Of a DNA stretch of 64,000 nt, positions 18,179 through 27,963 are shown in pieces. Under the pieces are notes generated by a model that did not search any database, had not been told where the DNA came from, and was given only the letters and a program-made list of their open reading frames with translations. The DNA is taken from NCBI RefSeq assembly GCF_001436275.1, contig NZ_AZEH01000034.1:1-64000 (forward strand). The letters run 5' to 3'. The position numbers were made by a program, and so were the translations under genes. The first letter of the stretch is position 1, and every line of letters starts with the position of its first letter. The stretch is from Liquorilactobacillus oeni DSM 19972. GTDB taxonomy: Bacteria > Bacillota > Bacilli > Lactobacillales > Lactobacillaceae.

Positions 18179-19203
18179 TTTAGACTCTCCTGTTCCTTTT
18201 CAAGCAAAGAATTCCAAGCATTGCGGATAAAGTAACCTGATCGTAATTTATGTGCTACTCTTTCAACATTGATACATAGTTCTTGATACTGGCTCTCAGA
18301 TATCTGTTCCAGTACCCCATCAAGGTCATGCAGGTCAGCAATTAAAATCCCCAGTCTATGTTTTTTAACAAAACCCGCTAGAGCAGCTTTTTCCCAAATA
18401 ATAACAGGCAAGCCTGAACTCAAATACAAAGACGCCTTGTGCGGATCATTGTATCTAAGATAGCTTCCAAACTTATCATCACATGTTTTCAGGCTTCCGC
18501 CATCCCAGATCAGCCCAAAATTTTGTGTCAACTTGCACGGAAGAAATTCAGGAGTAAAAGACCCGCGGTAATGAATATTTCCCCGGTAATTGTCACATTG
18601 ATTCGGCCCAAAAAGCTCCAACCGATGCTTCAACTGTAGTTTGCTAAGAAACGTTGACTTTTTCAAGTTACCAGCAAAACATAGGGTGCGTTCAAATGGT
18701 CGGCTGCTTAATAACGGCTGTGGATTGTCATAGTCAAAAAGCTGCAGGCTAACCATAGGCCTAGTAACACCTTTTTCTTTCAACCACGTCAGCATTTTGT
18801 CATTATGCACAATCAACCCATCACTTTGATTAAAAAAATTAATCTCATCTTTGAGAAACTCTACATCATCATGTCGATGACGTAGAGATTCTACATCGTG
18901 CAGTATATAAAATAGCTTTGCACCTTTATTCTTTCTGACAGTCTGCACTATTTTAGTATTTGTCCTAGCGTTAAAAGCAGGGTACTGAAATAAAACAACA
19001 CCCGGTGTCAGTTTATTCAGTCTATGCGGAATGTCCCATATTACTTGCTTAAAACTCAATAATTCAGCTTTACGACCGCCGTTAAAATAAAATTCAATTC
19101 CTTTGAAAGCTGATTTTTCTAAAAAATGCACTATATCTGTTTTGGCCTTAGGACCAGCTTCATTTTGACTTTTATCATACATAGAAATTATATATTTGTT
19201 CAT
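18175..19203 (-). CDS. Gtf3/galactofuranosyltransferase-like glycosyltransferase
   Basis: 342 residues resembling GT-B-type sugar transferases such as Gtf3 and beta-1,6-galactofuranosyltransferases. The start YIISMYDKSQNEAGPKAKTDI, the FYILHDVESLR and RTLCFAGNLKKSTFL segments and a C-terminal nucleotide-sugar region (YLRYNDPHKASLYLSSGLPVI) support this. First gene of a three-gene transferase operon. No glycan polymerase or flippase is nearby, so it may decorate an existing glycan or serine-rich protein. Confidence 0.8.
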   Translation of the reverse strand: MNKYIISMYDKSQNEAGPKAKTDIVHFLEKSAFKGIEFYFNGGRKAELLSFKQVIWDIPHRLNKLTPGVVLFQYPAFNARTNTKIVQTVRKNKGAKLFYILHDVESLRHRHDDVEFLKDEINFFNQSDGLIVHNDKMLTWLKEKGVTRPMVSLQLFDYDNPQPLLSSRPFERTLCFAGNLKKSTFLSKLQLKHRLELFGPNQCDNYRGNIHYRGSFTPEFLPCKLTQNFGLIWDGGSLKTCDDKFGSYLRYNDPHKASLYLSSGLPVIIWEKAALAGFVKKHRLGILIADLHDLDGVLEQISESQYQELCINVERVAHKLRSGYFIRNAWNSLLEKEQESLK

Positions 19204-19462
19204 TTGCTACAACCAACCGTCCCTTTCGTACTCGTCTTTTATATTTCACGAAAATGAGTTCCTTTATCCTTACTTTTTTAAATACTACCATAAAAAATAA
19301 TGAAGTAACGTACTCGGTGCATTAAAAACTGTTGAATTGAAAGAAAGCAGTTTTTTCATTTAAAATAGTTTGCAATTTATTTTACCAAATTTTGCACTAC
19401 TGCTTTGTGTTTCTTACTCTCTTCATAAATTTTTAACTTGTTTTTACATTTTTCATTGTGCT

Positions 19463-19488
19463 TAAAAATTAAACGTTTTAGACGATAC
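19463..19488 (+). promoter_or_regulatory. Sigma-D/sigma-28-type promoter before the PAS chemoreceptor
   Basis: TAAA at 19463-19466, a 14-nt spacer, then GACGATAC at 19481-19488. This agrees with the flagellar sigma consensus TAAA-N14/15-GCCGATAT in 6 of 8 positions of the -10 element. The start codon lies about 45 nt downstream. No good sigma-A -35/-10 pair is seen here. Confidence 0.55.
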
Positions 19489-19532
19489 TAATGATTGAGG
19501 TAAAATTAATCAATTATCCTCAGGGGGTAAAT

Positions 19533-20447
19533 ATGGAAACTGAACAATTAGTCAAAAGAGCTTTTTCTACAGCACTTTCACGAGAAATGGCAGTTGTAAT
19601 TTTTGATATTAATAAAAAAATTATATATACAACACCTTTGTTTGCAAAAATACTGAAGTATACTACTGTCGAATTAGAGAGTCTTCACCATTATGACCTA
19701 TGCTTTTCTGATTATGTCAAAAGCGACAGTTATCAAGAATTTTGGAGCAGACTCTTAAATGGGCAAAGTTATCAGGATCGTGTTATTCGCAAAGACAAGA
19801 ATGATGCTCAAGTTTTTCTTGAAGCCAACTATTTTCCTGTCAATGATGAACATGGACAAGTCGTTGGCGTCATGAAGGTCTGTTTTGATATTACTAAAAG
19901 GACCGAAAGGCTGAATGCTTCACTCAAAACCGTTTCGCAAATTTCACAAAAAGTGGACGAAATAGCACAAGGAGGACGAAGTAACCTTCATTCTTTACAA
20001 AATAATATTCAAGAAATTACTTCTTCTTCAAGTGATAATATGAAAAGTAGCCGCTTTTTATCAAACCGATCAGAACAAACTAATGATATCGTTAAAACAA
20101 TCCATGGAATCTCAAAACAAACCAATATGCTTGCAGTGAATGCTTCTATCGAAGCTGCACGAGCTGGTGACGTTGGACACGGCTTTGCAATTGTTGCTAA
20201 AGAGATTCGCAAACTATCTAATCAAGTGCGGAAAGAAGCATCGGAAATTCAAGATCACATTGGAAATATTACAGAACAGGTTAACGCTATTCTACAAAGC
20301 TCTGAAGCTATCCTTCAGATGACTTCTTCAGCCGAAACATCAATGAGAAGCAGCTCAAATTCTTATGGGACGCTTAAGGAGATGTCAACACAACTGCAAA
20401 AATCTGTAAATAATTTAAGTACACTTTTTATGATAAAAAACAACTAA
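19533..20447 (+). CDS. Soluble PAS-domain methyl-accepting chemotaxis-like protein
   Basis: 304 residues with no membrane segment or HAMP domain. Residues 1-115 form a PAS domain ([40 protein letters not shown]). Residues 120-300 are the coiled-coil signalling domain, and the hairpin tip [20 protein letters not shown] and [16 protein letters not shown] is well conserved. Such proteins couple CheA/CheW to a cytosolic or redox/energy signal. The ATG at 19533 was chosen for its CAGGGGG ribosome site; an upstream in-frame ATG has none. The methylation helices are short. A flagellar-type promoter precedes it. Confidence 0.85.
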   Translation: METEQLVKRAFSTALSREMAVVIFDINKKIIYTTPLFAKILKYTTVELESLHHYDLCFSDYVKSDSYQEFWSRLLNGQSYQDRVIRKDKNDAQVFLEANYFPVNDEHGQVVGVMKVCFDITKRTERLNASLKTVSQISQKVDEIAQGGRSNLHSLQNNIQEITSSSSDNMKSSRFLSNRSEQTNDIVKTIHGISKQTNMLAVNASIEAARAGDVGHGFAIVAKEIRKLSNQVRKEASEIQDHIGNITEQVNAILQSSEAILQMTSSAETSMRSSSNSYGTLKEMSTQLQKSVNNLSTLFMIKNN

Positions 20448-20509
20448 CCTTTTAAACCAGAAAAACTTACTATTAAAACATGTTAATGCAAATATTTCGG
20501 ATTAAAAAC

Positions 20510-20553
20510 AGAAGGGACTAAGTCAAAAGCTAACTTTTGACTTAGTCCCTTCT
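20510..20553. repeat. Dispersed intergenic repeat, copy C (hairpin only); terminator
   Basis: A perfect 20-bp stem: AGAAGGGACTAAGTCAAAAG, loop CTAA, then its complement. This is the hairpin module of the family without the long arm. It sits between convergent genes and can serve as a terminator. Confidence 0.85.
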
Positions 20554-20670
20554 TAATGGATAGCCGCAACAATGATGGATTGTAGGCCAAACCATTAAGA
20601 ATAACGATAAAAGACTTGTATAAAAAACTCCGACAAAACTTAAAGATTACTGAAGTTTTTTTAATATTTT

Positions 20671-21978
20671 TTAGTAAAAAGCTCTTTCCAGCCCTTGCCT
20701 TAAGTCAGTGATTAAATCATCAGCGTCTTCTAATCCAATCGACAACCTGAGCAGTTGATTATTTAATCCATGTTTAATGCGGATTTTCTGCGGCACTTCT
20801 CTATGGGTAGTTCTCGCAGGATTGACAATTAATGATTTCGCATCTCCAATATTCGGCAAGTAGCTAAAGATGTGTAAATTTTCAATTAGCTTTGCAACAT
20901 TACTTTCTTTCCCCTTTAATTCAAAAGATAACAAGGCTCCTACGCCTTTGGGAAAATATTTTTTTAACAACTTATTGTTACTTTCAGTACCAGAATAAAA
21001 TACTTGTTTCACATATTGGCTTTGTGCTAAAAATTCTGCAATTTTCTTGGCATTCGAAACCTCTTTATCCAATCTTTCAGAGATTGTTTCTAATCCCAAC
21101 AGGATCAGATATGCTTCACTAGGTCCAAGCACAGAGCCTAGGAGGCGAACATACTTCATTCTGATCCTCTTGATAAACGCTGCGTTGCCGAACTTGCTTA
21201 CAAAACTATGTTGGATATGCTGTTCTTCATCGCCTAAAATAAATTCATTCTCGGTAAACTGAGGAAAATGACCGTTATTCCAGTCAAACTTCCCATGGTC
21301 AACCACCAGACCCGAAAGTGCATTTCCATGCCCATTAATTCCCTTAGTAGAAGAATAAACAGTAATATCTGCGCCGTATTCAAACGGACGCAACAAGTAA
21401 GGAGTCGGCAAGGTATTATCTACAATCAGTGGAATTCCAGCTTCATGTGCAATCTTAGCCAAACCTTCAATATCTGCAATCTCAGTACTGGGGTTTGCTA
21501 CACTTTCAACATAAATTGCCTTTGTATCTGAGCCGATCAACCGCTTTATTCCTTCAAAATCATTAGGGCTGTCTACCAGATCAAAATTAATCCCAAATTT
21601 TGGAAAAAAGTTACGAAATTCATCTAAACTGGAGCCGTAAATATTCGTAGGCGCAATAATTCTGCCGCCTCCTTCTGCAACATTAAAAATTGCAAACGAA
21701 ATTGCAGACATTCCTGATCCCACAGCAACTGCATCCACTCCACCTTCCAGTGCTGCAATTCTTTTTTCAAACACTGCAACAGTCGGATTACCATCTCGCG
21801 AGTAATCAAACCGCCCCGGCAGTTGTCCTGTAACTATCTGATTAGCAACTTGCGTGTTGGTCAATTCAAATGCAGCAGTTTGATAAATTGGAACGGATGA
21901 AGCAAAATGATGCTCACTGGGTTTATAACCAGCATGAATTCTTCGAGTATTAAATTTACAATCTTCCAAAATTTTCAC
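20671..21978 (-). CDS. metY: O-acetylhomoserine aminocarboxypropyltransferase (sulfhydrylase)
   Basis: A 435-residue PLP enzyme of the Cys/Met-metabolism family. The length and sequence (FNTRRIHAGY, GGVDAVAVGSGMSAISFAI, IVDNTLPTPYLLRPFEYGADI, YSSTKGINGHG with the PLP lysine, LLRLSIGLEDADDLI) fit the long MetY branch. It makes homocysteine from O-acetylhomoserine and sulfide. It begins 4 bp after the paralogous gene and is under the same T-box leader, so it should be induced when charged tRNA-Met is scarce. Confidence 0.88.
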   Translation of the reverse strand: MKILEDCKFNTRRIHAGYKPSEHHFASSVPIYQTAAFELTNTQVANQIVTGQLPGRFDYSRDGNPTVAVFEKRIAALEGGVDAVAVGSGMSAISFAIFNVAEGGGRIIAPTNIYGSSLDEFRNFFPKFGINFDLVDSPNDFEGIKRLIGSDTKAIYVESVANPSTEIADIEGLAKIAHEAGIPLIVDNTLPTPYLLRPFEYGADITVYSSTKGINGHGNALSGLVVDHGKFDWNNGHFPQFTENEFILGDEEQHIQHSFVSKFGNAAFIKRIRMKYVRLLGSVLGPSEAYLILLGLETISERLDKEVSNAKKIAEFLAQSQYVKQVFYSGTESNNKLLKKYFPKGVGALLSFELKGKESNVAKLIENLHIFSYLPNIGDAKSLIVNPARTTHREVPQKIRIKHGLNNQLLRLSIGLEDADDLITDLRQGLERAFY

Positions 21979-21982
21979 TCTC

Positions 21983-23188
21983 CTACTTATTAACTAAAGT
22001 TCCCTTGGAATTTAATAATGAAACAACAGTTGAATTTTTTGGTATTACAGCTGCTGCAAGTGCGCTTTTTATATCAGCAATCAGATCTTCACTATCTTCA
22101 ATACCAATTGCACATCTGATTAATTGAGGAGTAATTCCAGCATTAATTCTTTCTCGCGGCGGTAATTCTGCATGACTCATTTCATAAGGTATTTCTACTA
22201 AGCTTTCCACCGCGCCAAGACTAACTGCAAGTTTAAGCAAGCGAAGATGATTAACAAAGCTTGATGCGTTAACTGCTGGACTCAATGTGAAAGAAAAAAC
22301 CCCTCCGAATCCCCGGCATTCATGTTGTGCGATTTCATGATCCTTAGTCCCTGAAATACCCGGATAATTAATCTGAACTACCTCGCGTCTTCCTTGCAAA
22401 AAGCTGATAATAGCAGCCACATTTTGCTGCTGCCTGTCTAATCGGACTGAAAGTGTCTGAATGCCTCTGCGAACAAGGTTTGCACTTTCAGGTGAAAGTA
22501 CACCGCCAAGCGCATTTTGTACAAAATAAATTTTTTCTCCTAGTGCAAAAGTCTTTGCAACTACCAGCCCTGCAATTACATCAGAGTGTCCGCTTAAATA
22601 TTTAGTTGCAGAATGAACGACAAAATCTGCTCCTAAATCTAAAGGCTTCTGCAGGTACGGTGTCAAAAATGTGTTATCAACAATTGTTAATATATTATGC
22701 CTTTTAGCAACAGCTGCTATCTTTTTAACACTCGTTACATGCAATAATGGATTCGTAACCGGTTCAAAATAGATTGCTTTTGTATTATCTTGAATTGCTT
22801 CTTCTACTTTTTTTAGATTGCGTGTATCCACAGTAGTAAAAGTTATTCCCTGCAGTTTAAAATATTGATTAATCAAGCGATAAGTGCCGCCATACAGCTG
22901 CTGGCCAATCAAAATATGATCACCCGGCTTAAAAATTGCAAAAACAGCATGAATTGCTGCCATCCCTGAGGCAAAGGCAAAACCGCACGCACCGTTTTCA
23001 AGCTGTGCTACTTGTTTTTCTAGAAACTCTCTAGTAGGGTTACCTGAGCGTGCATAATCCCAACGGACTTTATCGCCAATTTTAGGGTACTGATAGGTGG
23101 ATGAATTATAGATCGGCATATTAATTGCGCCTGTATTATTATCTTTAATTTCTTTACCATGAACTAGTTGTGTGTTAAACCCTGTCAT
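21983..23188 (-). CDS. Trans-sulfuration PLP enzyme (cystathionine gamma-synthase/beta- or gamma-lyase family)
   Basis: 401 residues. Typical MetB/MetC features are YNSSTYQYP, ENGACGFAFASGMAAIHAVF, the EPVTNPLLHV and VDNTFLTPYLQKPLDLGADFV segments, and the PLP lysine in HSATKYLSGHSDVIAG. The C-terminus is about 20 residues longer than usual. MetB, MetC and cystathionine gamma-lyase cannot be separated by eye. The Met T-box upstream and metY downstream favour a role in methionine or homocysteine supply. The T-box terminator lies only about 25 bp before its start. Confidence 0.85.
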   Translation of the reverse strand: MTGFNTQLVHGKEIKDNNTGAINMPIYNSSTYQYPKIGDKVRWDYARSGNPTREFLEKQVAQLENGACGFAFASGMAAIHAVFAIFKPGDHILIGQQLYGGTYRLINQYFKLQGITFTTVDTRNLKKVEEAIQDNTKAIYFEPVTNPLLHVTSVKKIAAVAKRHNILTIVDNTFLTPYLQKPLDLGADFVVHSATKYLSGHSDVIAGLVVAKTFALGEKIYFVQNALGGVLSPESANLVRRGIQTLSVRLDRQQQNVAAIISFLQGRREVVQINYPGISGTKDHEIAQHECRGFGGVFSFTLSPAVNASSFVNHLRLLKLAVSLGAVESLVEIPYEMSHAELPPRERINAGITPQLIRCAIGIEDSEDLIADIKSALAAAVIPKNSTVVSLLNSKGTLVNK

Positions 23189-23206
23189 TTTAAAGGACTC
23201 CTTTCT

Positions 23207-23500
23207 ATAAAAAAAGTACTCTCCATCCCCGTTCTTTCGAACAAGGACGAAAAGTACTCATTTCCGTGCTACCACCTTAGTTTAAACAGCTTTCACAAGC
23301 AGTTTCTCAAGAGGTACTATTACCTCTAACTCTATAACGGAAGTTACCGCCACCGCTTTACCGCTTATAATCGGCTTAGCAATGTAACTTTAAAGATAGG
23401 ACCATCTTCATTAAATTACTTCTTATCGCTTTACACCAACCAGCGATTCTCTGAAAGCAGCTCTTTAATTACTCATCCTACTGTTTATTTCACTTATTTT
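23207..23500 (-). promoter_or_regulatory. T-box leader, methionine specifier
   Basis: The leader has the conserved T-box AAGGTGGTAGCACGG (23278-23264) inside an antiterminator. A competing terminator follows: AGTACTTTTCGTCC...GGATGGAGAGTACT (23258-23215) and a U-run. Stem I carries AGAGAATCGCTGG and a basal helix GTAGGA/TCCTAT. Just inside that helix the 3' side reads AAGATGG, placing ATG (23405-23403) as the specifier codon. That agrees with the downstream sulfur amino-acid genes. Confidence 0.93.
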
Positions 23501-23506
23501 TACAGT

Positions 23507-23535
23507 ATTATCAGTCATTTATGAGAAAATGTCAA
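23507..23535 (-). promoter_or_regulatory. Promoter of the T-box operon
   Basis: TTGACA (23535-23530), 17-bp spacer, GATAAT (23512-23507). Transcription would start near 23500, at the beginning of the T-box leader. Confidence 0.8.
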
Positions 23536-23633
23536 CTATATTTTAATAATATTCTATATTTGTTGAAAAGCTAAGTCTTTTTAGGCTGACTTATTCGAAA
23601 AATAATTACAATTCATAAATAAAACTGTTTTAT

Positions 23634-23662
23634 TTGACTGTAATTTAGAATAATTATAAAAT
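23634..23662 (+). promoter_or_regulatory. Promoter of npr with overlapping PerR-like box
   Basis: TTGACT (23634), 17-bp spacer, TAAAAT (23657). TTAGAATAATTATAA at 23645-23659 matches the PerR box TTATAATNATTATAA in all but one position and overlaps the -10 element. Confidence 0.7.
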
Positions 23663-23729
23663 AGTTTATGGATGGATAACCAGTAAATATAGTTATTCAA
23701 TAACCAACATTATAGGAGGTTGTTTTTTA

Positions 23730-25100
23730 ATGGCAAAGTCAAAGGTAATTATCGTTGGAGCTTCCCATGGCGGGCATCAAGCAATTCTAGAATTGCTGCA
23801 AAGAAATAGTGATGTTGATATCACCTTGTTTGAGGCTGGTGATTTTGTTTCGTTCATGTCGTGCGGGATGCAATTGTATCTTGAAAACAGTGTAACAAAT
23901 GTAAACGACGTTCGTAATTTCAAACCTGAACAATTCACAAAAAAGGGAGTTCATCTGCTAAATAATCATGAAGTTACCCATATTAATGCAGACAAAAAAA
24001 CTGTAACTGTTAAATCCAATCAGTCAGGTGACACTGAAGAAGTTGGTTATGACAAGTTAATCTTAAGTTCTGGAGTTGTACCAAAAGAATTGCCGATTCC
24101 TGGAAAAAAGCTTAAGAATGTTTATTTAATGCGGGGCTACGATTGGGCTACCAGCATTAAACAAAAATTAGAGGATAAAAAAGTCAAAAATGTAACGGTA
24201 GTCGGTGCCGGTTATATCGGTTTAGAGGCTGTTGAGGCAAGCCGCAAAGCAGGAAAGAACGTAACTCTTCTAGATGTAATCGATCATCCGTTAGGTGCTT
24301 ATCTTGATCCTGAAATGACTTCTATTATTGAAAAAGAGCTTAATGATAAAGGCGTTAAAGTGGTAATGAATGCACATATTCAAGAATTTGCTGGAGTTGG
24401 CAAGGTTGAGACAGTTAAAACTGAAGACAAAGAATATCCAAGTGACCTTGTGATACAAGCAGTTGGAGTCCAGCCTAATACACAATGGCTTAACGGAACT
24501 ATAGAATTAGATGGACACGGATTTATTAAAACAGATGAATATCTGCGTACTAACCTGCCTGATGTCTATGCAATTGGGGACGCAACGCTTGCCTATTCAG
24601 TAGCTGCTGGCAAACACCTTCCAATCGCACTGGCAACAGTAGCTCGCAGAGAAGCACGTTATGTTGTTCAGCATCTCTTTGAAAAAAAACCAGAAGTTCC
24701 ATTCAAGGGAATCGTGGGCTCGTCAGCACTAAGTGTCTTTGACTACCACTTTGCAACGAGCGGGCTTAATGAAACAACAGCAAAACGTGCAGGAATCTCA
24801 ATTAAGACTTCTTTTTACCAAGACACATTAAGACCGCAATATGTTCCTGCAGATAAAGGTAATGTATCTGTTTTCGTCAAACTGGCATATGAACCGAATT
24901 CACATCGTATTGTCGGCGGGGCAGTATTGTCAACTTATGATCTCACAGCTCAAGGCAATGTGATTGCGCTCGCTATCCAGCATAAGTTGCGTCTTGAAGA
25001 TTTAGCCGAAGCTGACTTCTTCTTCCAGCCAGGTTTTGACCGTCAGTGGAGCCTGTTGAATTTAGCAGCACAGCATGCATTAGGTGATAATCTCTTTTAA
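23730..25100 (+). CDS. npr: NADH peroxidase (Npr family FAD enzyme)
   Basis: 456 residues. FAD-binding GASHGG (with the conserved His13), the redox cysteine Cys45 in SFMSCGMQLYLE, the NAD-binding VVGAGYIGLEA, and GVQPNTQWLNGTIEL resemble enterococcal Npr more than water-forming NADH oxidase. The C-terminal EADFFFQPGFDRQWSLLN is also Npr-like. It reduces hydrogen peroxide to water with NADH through a Cys-sulfenic acid. AGGAGG lies 8 bp before the ATG. The PerR-like box in its promoter agrees with peroxide control. NADH oxidase activity cannot be fully excluded. Confidence 0.87.
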   Translation: MAKSKVIIVGASHGGHQAILELLQRNSDVDITLFEAGDFVSFMSCGMQLYLENSVTNVNDVRNFKPEQFTKKGVHLLNNHEVTHINADKKTVTVKSNQSGDTEEVGYDKLILSSGVVPKELPIPGKKLKNVYLMRGYDWATSIKQKLEDKKVKNVTVVGAGYIGLEAVEASRKAGKNVTLLDVIDHPLGAYLDPEMTSIIEKELNDKGVKVVMNAHIQEFAGVGKVETVKTEDKEYPSDLVIQAVGVQPNTQWLNGTIELDGHGFIKTDEYLRTNLPDVYAIGDATLAYSVAAGKHLPIALATVARREARYVVQHLFEKKPEVPFKGIVGSSALSVFDYHFATSGLNETTAKRAGISIKTSFYQDTLRPQYVPADKGNVSVFVKLAYEPNSHRIVGGAVLSTYDLTAQGNVIALAIQHKLRLEDLAEADFFFQPGFDRQWSLLNLAAQHALGDNLF

Positions 25101-25135
25101 AAATACATTATTTCATTAGTTGTTAATATCACAAT

Positions 25136-25178
25136 AAAAACACAAACTGCTGAACAATATTCATGCAGTTTGTGTTTT
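25136..25178. terminator. Bidirectional terminator between npr and gpi
   Basis: AACACAAACTGC pairs with GCAGTTTGTGTT around a 14-nt loop, flanked by A-run and T-run. It serves the convergent npr and gpi genes. Confidence 0.85.
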
Positions 25179-25222
25179 CTACTAGTTAAAAATGGGAAGA
25201 TTTTAATCTGAGGCCGTTCCTA

Positions 25223-25995
25223 TCAAGGAATAAAATTATTCCAAATATCCATGTACTTTTGCGGTTTGGTCACAAAGTCAAATGCATGCTGATTTTCTGT
25301 ATACTGAGTATATATCGGCTTATCTCTTTTTATTCCTAATCCAGTATATCGCTGAGATGTTTTTTCAATCAGTAATGTCTTTTTATAATGGTCGTTATAC
25401 CGCCAAGTAATTTCGTTGTTATTTAAAATTGGGTAAAACGCCAGTCCATGGTGTGAACGAATCTGTTCATACTCAAAGCCATAATCACGAATACACCAAG
25501 CTCCAAATACAAGCGGGGTTCCTGATAAAGCACTAATTGTACAATGCGCCCATCTAGGCGGAACAATTATTAATTCTCCTGGAGATGCATGGATTACGAA
25601 TACTCTTCCGGGATCCTTATTTGCAGTTTCCTGCATCAACACAATGCATTTGCCTTCCCAAATTTCATAGACTTCTGGAGTTGAAAATTGAGCAGAAGGC
25701 GAAATCGAATGAATATGCCCTTGACTGCGAATCGGCTCTTTTCCCAAATGCCCAGAAGCATAAATAACAGCACCATACAACAGATGACGCTGAATTAAAT
25801 CTGCCCGATCTGCGATTCTCCCAATATCCATGGCAATTCCATATATGACATCCGGTCCTTTAGCATTTTTATCTAGTAAACTAGACCGCACCTCACTAAG
25901 CCTTCTTTTTTTGTTTTTGGGCCAAAACTTTTCGGACTAAATTTAAAGTCCAAATTTTTCGTATCCGTTCTGATTTCAAAACCGGGATCAATCAT
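25223..25995 (-). pseudogene. Cupin-type glucose-6-phosphate isomerase, frameshifted
   Basis: The C-terminal 222 residues (from 25891) match the archaeal-type cupin phosphoglucose isomerase family: SQGHIHSISPSAQFSTPEVYEIWEGK holds the metal-binding histidines and glutamate. The N-terminus (IDPGFEIRTDTKNLDFKF) is encoded from an ATG at 25995 with GAGGTAG upstream, but in another frame. The two frames join at a run of seven A residues near 25912; eight would restore one protein reading KTKKRRLSEVRSSLLD. It lies 8 bp after manA. Either a homopolymer sequencing error, transcript slippage, or a real inactivating deletion. It would interconvert glucose- and fructose-6-phosphate. Confidence 0.75.
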
Positions 25996-26003
25996 TTTCT
26001 ACC

Positions 26004-27730
26004 TCACTTTACAAACGCTTGAAGTACAATAATTTCTTCCTTATCTGTTTCTTTTTCAATCAAGTATTCTTCTATCATCGCAGGAACAATAAAAGTCTCG
26101 CCAAAATGGATTTCAAAATCAGCAAATGAACCATGAGGGCTTTTGACAACTGCTTTTTCTCCTACTACCATATTCAGCATGTTTACACTGCCATGGTTTT
26201 CAAATTTTCCAGCAGTCTTAATACGATGACGCCAAGTTTCAATGAATTCAAAACTTTCAGCTAATCCTGTCCTTTCAATCACTTCATTTTGCTGTAAGGA
26301 AATAGGAATAACGTGATTAATCAAGTTTTCTTTAACCCACTTTGTGTCACGCTGCCATTGCAGATTATCTAAGCCTTCTTTTAAGTGAATTGGGCGCGGT
26401 TTTTTATCTAGACCAACTCGGCCCCAATCCCACATTTTAAAAGTAAAAATATACGGAGTAGCACTGATCTCTAATATTACAGTTTCACTTCCACCACAGT
26501 GAATAGTTCCTGCTGGTATTAAAAAATGGTCGCCTTGTTTTGCTGGAAACTTGTTAACATACTTTTCAGCTGCAAATTGTAGCTTGCCCTCTTCAGCAGC
26601 TTTCAAGTCACTGCTTAGTGCCTCTTTATTAACATCATCTTTTACACCAAGGTAAACCGCTGACTTTGGAGTAGCCTTCAAAATATAATAACTTTCATCT
26701 TGTGTGTAGCCCATCCCGTATTTAGCCTTGATATATTCAGTTAAAGGATGAACTTGTAAACTTAAATTTCCACCTTTAACAGTATCCAAATAATCAAAAC
26801 GCAGTGGAAATTCTGCTCCAAAGCGCGCGTAAACTTTTACCCCAAGCACTTTTTGAGGGGCCACTAAGAGCAGATTAGTCGCCGGAACTTCAATCCTAAC
26901 TGTTCCATATCTCAAATAAAGGCTGTTTTCTTCAGGAACACCATCAAATGCCCAACCATAATTTGGTTTACTATCAGACAGTTTAAAATTTTTTTTCATC
27001 CAGCAACCGCCCCATACACTTTCATCAAAATACGGAACAGTTCGATATGGTCCGGTAATGACTTCAGCTAACCCATGCAGTAGATCAATTCCAGCAATCA
27101 TTCGCGGCTTTTTTTTTATATTAGTATCTAAATAAAAGTCCATTTTTGGAAGCAGCTGTTTTTTTAACTGATCAGCCCAGCGCCAATCAAGAAAATAGCC
27201 ACCCTTAAATTTTCTAAGTGCATCCTCTTGTTCGTTATGTCGGTGCCAGTTGCTCATACCAGCACGATAGCGCAACTGTATTTTCCAGCGTGCCAGGTCA
27301 CAGTAGATTAAAATATCAGGTTCAGGTGCGAGTATAGCTGCACCGGTTCCATAAATAACATTAAGGCCCTTGGGATGTTCAAAAATCTTTCTCTGTTCAA
27401 GATAATCTGGGTAAAATTCTTCTAGGCTATACTGCGTCATTCGTCCAAAAACCCGATCAGTTGTTAGTTTATCAGCAACTTTTACATTCAACTGATTTTC
27501 ATCCATAGCCAGGTCATCTGCAAGCTGAATTTTATCAGCATGCAGCGGAATTATAATATCATCTCGCAGTTCTTGCAGATCAGTTCCCGGATAACATTCA
27601 AAAACAATTAATAAGTTGTTTTCCCGAGTTTTGAAACTTCTTTACGTAGTTCTTCTAAAATACCTTTTTTCCCTTCTACTGCAAATTCGTAATCAGAAAT
27701 TGCTTTTTCTGGCTCTAAATCATAAACCAT
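26004..27730 (-). pseudogene. manA: Class I mannose-6-phosphate isomerase, long form, frameshifted
   Basis: The 500 residues from 27506 contain a ManA-type cupin: SVWGGCW, LSLQVHPLTEYI, the DESYYILKATP segment and GDHFLIPAGTIHCGGSE. The natural start is the ATG at 27730 with GGAGG at 27742-27738. The first 40 codons (VYDLEPEKAISDYEFAVEG) run to a TAA at 27610-27608, while the next frame continues without a break (LLIVFECYPGTDLQELRDDIIIP) into the main part. One extra base near the GGG/AAAA run at 27617-27626 would repair it. It would convert mannose-6-P to fructose-6-P and shares an operon with gpi. Confidence 0.75.
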
Positions 27731-27780
27731 AGTGAAGCCTCCTTTAAACTCTAAGTTACACAGCTGCAGATAAAATATTT

Positions 27781-27827
27781 TAGAAAGCGTTTTATTAATA
27801 TTGCGAGTATACCATAAAATACTCGCA
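27781..27827 (-). promoter_or_regulatory. Operator and weak cre-like site before manA
   Basis: TGCGAGTAT and ATACTCGCA form a perfect 9-bp inverted repeat with an 8-nt spacer (27802-27827), overlapping a -10-like TATACT on the minus strand. A cre-like sequence (about 11 of 14 positions) at 27781-27795 lies just downstream. The repressor is unknown. Confidence 0.5.
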
Positions 27828-27963
27828 TTTATATTCTTGCTTTGGTTATTTGAATAACTATTCTTAAATATTACTGATCCAGATATTACAAAAATTAGTA
27901 AATATTATTATCTATATTTAAAACCTTTTATAAACGAGTAAACGCAGCTGTTTGCCAAGAAAC

